From positions 1 to 8,845 of the forward strand of contig QIEW01000184.1 of the NCBI GenBank assembly GCA_003230535.1: a DNA stretch of 8,845 nucleotides. The letters run 5' to 3'. The notes below the pieces were generated by a model. It saw nothing but the letters and a program-made list of their open reading frames with translations, was not told where the DNA came from and searched no databases. This stretch comes from a bacterium (GTDB taxonomy: Bacteria; SZUA-182; SZUA-191). The stretch's first letter is position 1, and each line of letters begins with the position of its first letter. The position numbers and the translations under genes are program-made. Below are positions 1-4,648 of the stretch, in pieces.

Positions 1-2
1 TG

Positions 3-191
3 GAAAGGGTAAGGCGGGGCCAAACCCAGAACGGAGAGTTGGATTTAATTCGGGACCTGGGGGAGAATATGCGGATAGGCTCTTTCTGTCCTTTGGGGAA
101 AGTAGCCCATAGCGCTGCCGTTAGCTTTCTGGATAATTTTCCCGAGGAATTCCAAAACCACGCCCAATATTGCCCCAAAGGTGATCATTGA
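3..191 (+). CDS. nuoF: NuoF/HydB-like NADH-binding flavoprotein subunit, C-terminal fragment
   Basis: Only the last 62 codons are in the window; the 5' part lies outside. The visible peptide includes the stretch MRIGSFCPLGKVAHSAAV, followed by a helix-like segment ending FLDNFPEEFQNH. This matches the end of the NADH 4Fe-4S domain of complex I 51-kDa-type subunits, in which the Cys of the S-x-C-x-LG motif is the fourth ligand of the N3-type [4Fe-4S] cluster next to FMN. The other three Cys would be upstream. Such subunits oxidise or reduce NAD(P)H and pass electrons to NuoG-, FeFe-hydrogenase- or formate-dehydrogenase-type partners. The protein stops just after YCPKGDH, about where longer relatives continue into a C-terminal 2x[4Fe-4S] ferredoxin domain; no such domain can be read beyond the stop. 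HydB, HndC or FdhB would be equally fitting names. Its natural partners are the NuoG/FdhA-like genes from 1990 on. Confidence 0.8.
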   Translation, partial: ERVRRGQTQNGELDLIRDLGENMRIGSFCPLGKVAHSAAVSFLDNFPEEFQNHAQYCPKGDH

Positions 192-282
192 CGGCTGCGA
201 GGGGGTAAGAGGCAAGGTTCTGTATTCTGATGAACAAAAATAATATTGAAAAGATTATATTTGAAGGAGAAGGCGTTATTAA

Positions 283-468
283 ATGGATTTAATCAAAGAA
301 GCAACGATTGAAACTATAAAGCGATTACCTGATGGATGTTCCTGGGAAGATGTAATGTATGAGATAAACTTTTCGGCACAGGTTCTTGAAGGACTTCAAG
401 ATGCTGAAGCCGGGAGATGATTGACCACCAGTGAACTCCTGGAAAAAGTCAGCCAATGGGCAAAATAA
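283..468 (+). pseudogene. antitoxin-like small protein, interrupted by in-frame TGA at 418-420
   Basis: The frame starts at ATG 283 behind a GGAGAAGG ribosome site (266-273). It reads 45 codons, including the stretch RLPDGCSWEDVMYEI, before TGA at 418. The same frame then continues LTTSELLEKVSQWAK to a TAA at 466-468, which is the kind of ending expected for this family. The pattern of a short N-terminal helix, LP-x-x-C-S/T-W-E-D-x-M-Y and then x-x-G-L-x-x-A-E-x-G-R resembles small antitoxin-type proteins found next to RelE/ParE or PIN toxins. Such proteins bind their toxin and often the promoter. The TGA removes the last 15 or so residues, a region that commonly contacts the toxin, so the gene is probably broken. 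A shortened 45-residue protein could still be made, and a sequencing error is possible. It lies 10 bases before the PIN gene, suggesting one transcript. The family assignment is by resemblance only. Confidence 0.55.
324..340 (+). repeat. 17-bp direct repeat, copy 1
   Basis: ATTACCTGATGGATGTT occurs here and again, perfectly, at 1118-1134. Both copies are read in the same phase and encode the residues LPDGC, here in the antitoxin-like frame and there near the end of the small gene after the PIN toxin. The copies flank the PIN gene. Confidence 0.8.
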
Positions 469-478
469 AAGCAATAAA

Positions 479-964
479 ATGAAGAAGTTAAATTTATATA
501 TAGAAACATCGGTCTTTGGGTTTTACTATGACGAAGATGCTCTTAATCTCTATAAAAGAGAAGCTACCGTTAAGCTGTTTGACCAAATAGAAAAGGGCCT
601 GTTTGATGGATACATCTCTGATGTTGTATTAAGAGAGTTGTTGGTTACCTCAGATTTAGAGTTAAGAGGTAAACTGAGGGAGTTAGCGAGGATACTAAAG
701 GTGTTACCTATTCATAGGGAAGAGGAGGTGGAATACCTGAGCGATTTGTATATCAATCAGGGAGTAATCCCTCCTAATAAAAGGGATGATGCTGTCCATG
801 TATCCATAGTGGTGATAAATCCAGAGATAGATATTCTAGTCAGTTGGAATTGTATTGTAAACGCTCATATCAAAAGAAGACTTAGAGCATTAACTGAACA
901 AGAAGGGTATAAATTTGGTTTTGAAATAAGCACTCCTGAAGAGGTGATTATCTATGATATTTAA
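479..964 (+). CDS. PIN-domain protein (VapC-like ribonuclease toxin)
   Basis: The protein has 161 residues from ATG 479. PIN-fold features are visible: LYIETSVFG at residues 6-14 (first acidic position E9, with T10-S11), E53 in SDVVLRELL, and the acidic cluster D103-D104 in KRDDAVHVSI, followed by LVSWNCIVNA (residues 120-129), matching the SWN-x(3)-N motif near the last active-site segment. PIN domains are Mg/Mn-dependent ribonucleases, usually toxins paired with a small antitoxin. In this subfamily Glu commonly stands at the first position where classical VapC has Asp. A longer frame opens with GTG at 431, but ATG 479 begins directly before the PIN beta-strand, and the extra 16 residues overlap the antitoxin frame, so 479 is preferred. 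There is no good ribosome site before 479; translation may depend on coupling to the preceding frame, which the TGA at 418 would disturb. The gene is visibly richer in A+T than the oxidoreductase genes, consistent with a mobile cassette. Confidence 0.8.
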   Translation: MKKLNLYIETSVFGFYYDEDALNLYKREATVKLFDQIEKGLFDGYISDVVLRELLVTSDLELRGKLRELARILKVLPIHREEEVEYLSDLYINQGVIPPNKRDDAVHVSIVVINPEIDILVSWNCIVNAHIKRRLRALTEQEGYKFGFEISTPEEVIIYDI

Positions 965-1157
965 AGGGAGAAAGTTGAAGGATTGGCAAGAGCAGGTTTG
1001 GGATGCTAAGGAAAATATTTATCAAGAGACTAAGGGGATGAACTTTAAGGAATACCTAAGTTATATCCATAAAGGAGCCTCGGCTTTTTTGAAGGAAGGT
1101 AAGTTAGAAGAGCAGCCATTACCTGATGGATGTTTTAAGATTGTGGAAGAGCGGTAA
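954..1157 (+). CDS. small PIN-partner protein, possible antitoxin
   Basis: This gene encodes 67 residues. ATG 954 overlaps the last 11 bases of the PIN gene, and a GAGGTGAT ribosome site (941-948) lies inside that gene, so the two are translationally linked. The product is charged and helical, with a central ETKGMNFKEYLSYI segment. That E-T-K/R-G-M-x-x-x-E-Y-x-x-Y pattern recalls small uncharacterised proteins often encoded directly beside PIN-domain genes. This supports a role as the cognate antitoxin or accessory factor of the PIN protein, leaving the broken frame at 283 as a second, possibly unrelated, antitoxin. No metal-binding or DNA-binding motif is evident. The C-terminal PLPDGCFKIVEER contains the LPDGC encoded by the second copy of the 17-bp repeat. 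The function is inferred from context only. Confidence 0.65.
   Translation: MIFKGRKLKDWQEQVWDAKENIYQETKGMNFKEYLSYIHKGASAFLKEGKLEEQPLPDGCFKIVEER
1118..1134 (+). repeat. 17-bp direct repeat, copy 2
   Basis: Second perfect copy of ATTACCTGATGGATGTT (first at 324-340), encoding LPDGC near the C-terminus of the small PIN-partner gene. The spacing between copy starts is 794 bases. Confidence 0.8.
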
Positions 1158-1259
1158 CTCCAAGTAACCGGCAAGTGGGGTCAAGGCTTGGCAGGCGGCG
1201 ATAAGCATGTGAGGCGCTTTGGGGCAAGAGTGGGCGCTGAAATTTTGGAAGGGAAATAA
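1158..1259 (+). other. readable gene-tail remnant
   Basis: Directly after the stop at 1155-1157 the same phase stays open for 33 codons to TAA 1257-1259, including the stretch KWGQGLAGGDKHVRRFGARV. The composition (Gly-rich turn, then an amphipathic helix) resembles the end of a globular enzyme, such as a flavodoxin-like protein, more than random sequence, and it is richer in G+C than the cassette before it. It has no good start of its own. It may be the 3' remnant of a gene cut by arrival of the toxin cassette. This is weakly supported and the parent family is not identified. Confidence 0.2.
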
Positions 1260-1272
1260 GAATGGGGGGAAT

Positions 1273-1490
1273 ATGGGGGTTTTTAAATATCTTTTAGAGA
1301 AATACAGAAAAAGAGGAAATTAAGTTATCTTTGAAATTGGAGCAATACTTGCCCTCCTGGGTGCAATGTTACCAGGAATACTGGCAATGATGCTGGTAGT
1401 GGGTGTTATTATGTTGGTATTGGAAGCCTTGCCCTGGATTCTGGGGGGGGGATGTTTGTTTTCGGGTTAATAAATAGGAGTGATAATTGA
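1273..1490 (+). pseudogene. small two-helix membrane protein gene, broken by a stop and a probable G-run frameshift
   Basis: ATG 1273 opens MGVFKYLLEKYRKRGN, then TAA at 1321-1323. The same phase continues with a strongly hydrophobic run (VIFEIGAILALLGAMLPGIL and then AMMLVVGVIMLVLEALPWIL), which would form two membrane helices. The frame then meets a run of nine G (1443-1451) and ends at TAA 1468. If the run had ten G, the protein would continue GGMFVFGLINRSDN, still hydrophobic. It would then stop at TGA 1488-1490, overlapping the ATG of the next gene by one base, a typical coupling arrangement. That restored junction is the main reason to think the G-run differs by one base from the intact gene. 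The positively charged N-terminus predicts an inside start. The family is not recognised. The double lesion suggests a decayed gene, or read errors at least at the homopolymer. Confidence 0.45.
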
Positions 1491-1654
1491 TGGCCACCAT
1501 AAAATCCGGTGACAGGTGTGCTGATTGCAAGTGGATTAAGGTCTGGTCAGCCGACCATCGGAAGGCTACCTGCACCTTGTACCATGAGCAAGGCTTCCAT
1601 CCTGATAGGCCGGTGCCGGCAAAATGCGTGGGCAAGGTTGACCGGAGTTACTAA
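1490..1654 (+). CDS. 54-residue four-cysteine protein
   Basis: ATG 1490 has a good AGGAG ribosome site at 1476-1480, nine bases upstream. The 54-residue product has Cys at positions 10, 13, 28 and 46: C-A-D-C near the N-terminus, then A-T-C-T-L and A-K-C-V-G, with conserved-looking aromatic residues (W15, W19, Y31, F36) between them. The C-x2-C-x14-C-x17-C spacing could hold one [4Fe-4S] cluster or a zinc ion. The general look (CxxC, a short hydrophobic stretch, a third Cys, a Pro-rich segment, a fourth Cys) recalls the tiny HiPIP-like Fe-S subunits of some glycyl-radical enzymes such as the benzylsuccinate synthase small subunits, but this is a resemblance, not an identification. No signal peptide is seen, so it should be cytoplasmic. 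The upstream membrane gene seems to have been coupled to it. It stands 335 bases before the oxidoreductase pair, with hairpins between, so co-transcription is uncertain. Confidence 0.6.
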   Translation: MATIKSGDRCADCKWIKVWSADHRKATCTLYHEQGFHPDRPVPAKCVGKVDRSY

Positions 1655-1699
1655 AATTGATGTTTTCAGCTTATTAGGGAAAGATGTTGTTTTATTTGT

Positions 1700-1725
1700 G
1701 CAGTCAGGTCCTCAGACCTGACTGC
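1700..1725. repeat. hairpin 1 of 3, perfect 11-bp stem
   Basis: The arm GCAGTCAGGTC (1700-1710) pairs perfectly with GACCTGACTGC (1715-1725) across the loop CTCA. No T-run follows on either strand, so it is not a standard intrinsic terminator. It looks like a dispersed palindromic unit. Confidence 0.75.
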
Positions 1726-1730
1726 CACAA

Positions 1731-1756
1731 GGTGTCAGATTTGAGAATCTGACACC
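1731..1756. repeat. hairpin 2 of 3, perfect 11-bp stem
   Basis: The arm GGTGTCAGATT (1731-1741) pairs with AATCTGACACC (1746-1756) across the loop TGAG. It has the same geometry as the neighbouring hairpin (11-bp stem, 4-base loop) but a different stem sequence. No T-run follows. Confidence 0.75.
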
Positions 1757-1775
1757 ACAGACAATAAGATAAGAT

Positions 1776-1795
1776 ACCACAAACCTATTTGTGGT
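1776..1795. repeat. hairpin 3 of 3, perfect 8-bp stem
   Basis: The arm ACCACAAA (1776-1783) pairs with TTTGTGGT (1788-1795) across a 4-base loop. It is the third palindrome in a row. Sequence after it is A-rich on the + strand, not T-rich, so a termination role on this strand is unlikely. Confidence 0.65.
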
Positions 1796-1800
1796 GATAA

Positions 1801-1950
1801 AAAATCCTCCTTTGCCAAAGGGGGAGGCAAAGGGTTCCCCCCCCACTTTTCAAAGGGGGAGACAACGGGTTTCCCTTCCAAAGAGGGAGATAAAGGGCTT
1901 ACACTGGAGATTAACGGGTTCCCCCCTTTAATAAAGGGGGGCAGGGGGGA
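1801..1950. repeat. G/C-tract repeat cluster in the gene-free gap before the oxidoreductase pair
   Basis: This block is made of degenerate units built on AAAGGGGGAG followed by a short A-rich spacer and GGGTTCCC. Cores lie at 1817-1826, 1852-1861 and 1880-1889, with a weaker one around 1904. It closes with a palindrome CCCCCCTTTA / TAAAGGGGGG at 1921-1941. C8 and C6 runs occur at 1837-1844 and 1921-1926. Such G-rich/C-rich units flanking CTTT/AAAG are common as dispersed intergenic repeats in many bacteria. No convincing coding frame crosses it, and nothing else is seen in the 335-base gap apart from the three hairpins and a small GC hairpin at 1959-1971. Confidence 0.65.
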
Positions 1951-1958
1951 TTTAAACC

Positions 1959-1978
1959 CGCCCGCAGGGCGCTTTATT
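1959..1978 (+). terminator. weak hairpin with short T-rich tail just before the oxidoreductase start
   Basis: CGCCC (1959-1963) pairs with GGGCG (1967-1971) over loop GCA and is followed by CTTTATT. It could act as a weak terminator or attenuator. It ends right before the AAGGAA ribosome site (1979-1984), so it could instead affect translation of the next gene. The stem is only 5 bp, and it may simply be the edge of the repeat cluster. Confidence 0.25.
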
Positions 1979-1989
1979 AAGGAATAATA

Positions 1990-4314
1990 ATGCAGGAGCA
2001 GGTTACTATACAAATAGATGGGCTTAGGGTTCAGGCTAAGCGGGGCCGGACAATTTTGGATGTGGCCCGAACGTATGGGATATATATTCCCACGCTTTGC
2101 TATTACCCGGAGCTGACCATGTTCGGAGCTTGTCGGGTATGTTTGGTAGAGGTGGAGGGTTTTAGGAGGCCGATGGCCGCCTGTACCACCCAGGTAACCC
2201 CGGATATGGTAATACGAACCGACACTCCTGAAATTAAAAATTTGCGCAAAACCATAGTGGAGCTGATGCTGCTTCATCATCCCTTGGATTGTCTGACCTG
2301 TGATCGGGGAGGGAATTGTGAACTTCAGAAGCTGGCCTTCAACTTAGGGGTAACTGAAAACCGGTTTGGTCATCAGACGGAAGAAAGTATTCCGGCAGAT
2401 AACACCAACCTGCTTATCCAACGCGACTTTGCCAAATGTATGATGTGCGGTCGCTGCGTGAGGGTCTGTGATGAGGTACGCAATGTGGGCGCTTTAGGGT
2501 TCTTTCACCGGGGGTTGGACTTGGAGATAGGCTACCCTCACCATAACCTGGCCAACTGCGAGTTCTGCGGCCAGTGCTTATCGGTTTGTCCTACCGGAGC
2601 GCTGATCAGCAAGCTCTCAGCCTTTGAGGCGCGTCCCTGGCAGTTGGAGGAAGAAAAAACAATCTGCCCGTATTGCGGCTGCGGCTGCACCTTCAGACTG
2701 GCCTATAAGGGAGACAAAGTCGTCAAGGTCACCACTCAGGACGATGAAGGTACCAATAGAGGATTACTTTGCGTAAAGGGCCGTTTCGGATATGATTTTA
2801 TAAACTCTCCGGAGCGGCTTACCAGCCCTCTGATAAAAGAAAACGGTAGTTTTAGAGAGGTAAGCTGGGACACGGCAGTCGAACATATCGCTCAAAAACT
2901 AAAAGATATCAAGAAAAACAAAGGGGCTCAAGCCATCGGAGGAATAGCCTCGGGGCACTGCACAAATGAAGAAAACTACTTGTTCGAAAAGCTCTTCCGG
3001 GCGGTGTTGGGAACCAATAATATAGACACATATGCCCGCATGGAACATGCTCCTTCCCTGTCGGCCCTCACCCGTTCTTTGGGCATACCTGCCGCCACCA
3101 ACTCTCTGGAGGAGATCAGGGAGGCGGATACGTTATTGGTAATCGGGTCCAATCCCACCACTTCCCATATCCTGGCAGGTTTATATATTAAGCAGGCGGT
3201 GCGCAATTTAGGTTCCAAGTTAATCTTAATCGACCCCTGCTCCACTAAGCTGGCCTCTTTTGCAAATTGCTGGCTGAGGCCTCAGCCGGGAACAGATCTG
3301 GCGTTGCTATGTGGATTAGCGCACATCATACTGGCTGAGGGCTGGGAGGATCGCAACTTTATCAGCGACTATACCGAAGGGCTCGAGAAACTTCGCTCCT
3401 CTTTGGAGGAATACACTCCCCAGCGGGTAGCTCAGATCACCGGCGTCTCCCCGGAACTTCTCCGTCAGGCAGCGGAGTCTTTTGCTTCCGCCCCCACCGG
3501 CTGCATCATCTTTGGCGCCGGGGTCACCAGAGGTCTATCAGGCACGGACAACGTTCAAGCATTACTCAACCTCCTACTGCTTACCGGGAAACTGGGACGA
3601 AAAAATTGTGGAATAATCCCCTTATGTACCAGCTGCAATTTACAAGGGGCTTGCGATATGGGTGCGTTACCGGATTTTCTTCCCGGATATCAGCCGACCA
3701 CAGATGAAGCTGCCAGAGCTAAATTTAACCGGCGCTGGGGAGTAACGCTGCCTGATGCTCCGGGGTTGAGCGTCCCCCAAATGGTGGAGGCGGCCGCTCA
3801 GGGTAAGCTGGCAGCCCTCTATATCATGGGCGAAAATCTGGTTTTGTCCTACCCTGATTACAGTCAAGTTAAGGAAGCTCTTCAGAAACTGGATTTTTTG
3901 GTAGTGCAGGATCTTTTCCTGACGGAGACCGCCAAACTGGCGGATGTAGTGTTGCCGGCGGCCTCATTTGCAGAGAAAGACGGCACTTTTACCAACCTGG
4001 AGCGGAGAGTGCAGCGCCTCCGGCAGGTGATAGAGCCCCAAGGCGGCGCCATGGCCGATTGGCGGATATTATGTGACTTGGCGACCGCATTGGGATATGA
4101 AATGGATTACAGCCACCCGGAGGAGGTCATGGAGGAAATCAGGTCTCTGGCGCCCATCTACCGGGGGATAAGTTATTACAGATTGGCGGAAGAGGATCTC
4201 TGCTGGCCTTGTCTGGATGAAGCCCATATGGGGAAGAAGTTTTTTACGGATGGAGGATTTGCCGACAGGCAAAGGCCGGTTGTTTCCGGTAAAATATCGA
4301 CCACCGGTCGATGA
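1990..4314 (+). CDS. NuoG/FdhA-type iron-sulfur molybdopterin oxidoreductase, paralogue 1 (N-terminal 774 residues, frame-shifted)
   Basis: ATG 1990 follows AAGGAA at 1979-1984. Domains in order: [2Fe-2S] ferredoxin (C37, C48, C51, C65); NuoG-type His-Cys [4Fe-4S] (H97, C101, C104, C110); two [4Fe-4S] (C150/153/156/160 and C190/193/196/200); the formate-dehydrogenase [4Fe-4S] C226-x2-C229-x3-C233 with C261 in LLCVKG; then the bis-MGD domain. K263 (FdhF Lys44 equivalent) is kept. At the metal-ligand position, where FDHs have Sec or Cys, the sequence is ARMEHAPS with E352, while the following His353 is kept. The catalytic Arg-Gly-Gln is replaced by C546-T547-S548 in PLCTSCNLQGACDMG, and the GENP motif reads GENL. 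Formate oxidation is therefore unlikely; an electron-transfer or structural role, or another substrate, is possible. The frame runs to TGA 4312, but from 4258-4261 homology continues in the next frame (to 4642), giving about 883 residues in total. It is a clear paralogue of the gene at 4649. Confidence 0.85.
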   Translation: MQEQVTIQIDGLRVQAKRGRTILDVARTYGIYIPTLCYYPELTMFGACRVCLVEVEGFRRPMAACTTQVTPDMVIRTDTPEIKNLRKTIVELMLLHHPLDCLTCDRGGNCELQKLAFNLGVTENRFGHQTEESIPADNTNLLIQRDFAKCMMCGRCVRVCDEVRNVGALGFFHRGLDLEIGYPHHNLANCEFCGQCLSVCPTGALISKLSAFEARPWQLEEEKTICPYCGCGCTFRLAYKGDKVVKVTTQDDEGTNRGLLCVKGRFGYDFINSPERLTSPLIKENGSFREVSWDTAVEHIAQKLKDIKKNKGAQAIGGIASGHCTNEENYLFEKLFRAVLGTNNIDTYARMEHAPSLSALTRSLGIPAATNSLEEIREADTLLVIGSNPTTSHILAGLYIKQAVRNLGSKLILIDPCSTKLASFANCWLRPQPGTDLALLCGLAHIILAEGWEDRNFISDYTEGLEKLRSSLEEYTPQRVAQITGVSPELLRQAAESFASAPTGCIIFGAGVTRGLSGTDNVQALLNLLLLTGKLGRKNCGIIPLCTSCNLQGACDMGALPDFLPGYQPTTDEAARAKFNRRWGVTLPDAPGLSVPQMVEAAAQGKLAALYIMGENLVLSYPDYSQVKEALQKLDFLVVQDLFLTETAKLADVVLPAASFAEKDGTFTNLERRVQRLRQVIEPQGGAMADWRILCDLATALGYEMDYSHPEEVMEEIRSLAPIYRGISYYRLAEEDLCWPCLDEAHMGKKFFTDGGFADRQRPVVSGKISTTGR
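4258..4261 (+). other. frameshift point in paralogue 1
   Basis: The bases TTTG follow GGAGGA. Deleting one base (the G at 4261 or one T) joins the two halves in frame. The site lacks the features of a known programmed +1 site (no stop codon in the slippery position, no upstream Shine-Dalgarno-like stimulator). Mutation or a read error is favoured over regulated frameshifting. Confidence 0.65.
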
Positions 4315-4630
4315 AGAAAAAGATTATCCTTATATTCTATTGGTAGGCACATCTCTTTTCCATCATGGAACCGGAGAGATGAGTAGAAAGACGCGCGGTT
4401 TATCAATGCTTTGCTCGGAAAGCTATCTGGAAGTATCCGGTGAAGATGCGAAACGCCTCGGGATCTCAGACAACGATTGTGTATGCGTCCGTTCAGCTCA
4501 GGGGGAACTTACCTTGAAGGCTAAAGTAAGCGGGCGCTACCGGCCGGGCATTCTGTTTATCCCCTATCATTTTTCGAACATACCGGTAAATATGCTTACC
4601 AAGGCTGGCGCCACCCGGGTAAACCTGCTT

Positions 4631-4636
4631 AAGGAG
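4631..4636 (+). promoter_or_regulatory. ribosome binding site for paralogue 2, inside the end of paralogue 1
   Basis: AAGGAG lies within the last codons of the upstream frame. The start ATG 4649 comes 12 bases later and only 6 bases after the stop at 4640-4642. This tight spacing indicates one operon and probable translational coupling. Confidence 0.7.
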
Positions 4637-4648
4637 ACATAAAGACCA

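Larger units (their letters stand above)
4217..4642 (+). pseudogene. C-terminal molybdopterin-dinucleotide-binding domain of paralogue 1, in the +1 frame
   Basis: This open stretch carries the end of the preceding protein. The matching part begins around 4259 as LPTGKGRLFPVKYRPP, then DYPYILLVGTSLFHHGTG, and ends with GILFIPYHFSNIPVNML just before TAA 4640. The downstream paralogue has the equivalent segments LPVGKARFRLIEP, EYPYLFLTGKLLLHYHAG and GIIFIPVHFAEAPVNML. The domain caps the two MGD cofactors in DMSO-reductase-family enzymes. Neither ATG 4217 nor ATG 4250 has a ribosome site, so separate translation is unlikely. Removing one base at 4258-4261 fuses it smoothly to the main frame as TDGGFPTGKGRLFP, the usual form in this family. 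It therefore represents the 3' part of one gene, not an independent one. Confidence 0.75.

Noticed and set aside
418-420. TGA in the antitoxin-like frame read as selenocysteine
   Set aside because: No redox motif surrounds it, the protein type does not use selenocysteine, and no convincing stem-loop of the SECIS kind was seen just downstream. A nonsense change or read error is simpler.
431-478. Upstream GTG start for the PIN gene
   Set aside because: The added 16 residues lie over the end of the antitoxin frame, lack a ribosome site and precede the first PIN strand without homology; ATG 479 fits better.
1369-1635. 88-codon minus-strand frame across the small membrane and four-Cys genes
   Set aside because: The + strand frames have a ribosome site, sensible hydrophobic or Cys-rich products and coupling; the antisense product resembles no known protein type.
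1700-1950. CRISPR array
   Set aside because: The repeats are palindromes of different sequence and degenerate G/C tracts with no constant repeat and no unique spacers of even length; no cas gene is present.
1735-2280. 181-codon open frame on the minus strand
   Set aside because: It runs over the G/C repeat cluster and the antisense of the [2Fe-2S] domain of paralogue 1. Its Pro/Ser/Gly-rich translation reflects the repeats, and it has no family features.
4258-4261. Programmed +1 frameshifting
   Set aside because: There is no slow or stop codon at the site, no stimulatory Shine-Dalgarno-like sequence and no obvious downstream structure. It is kept only as a minor alternative to mutation or error.
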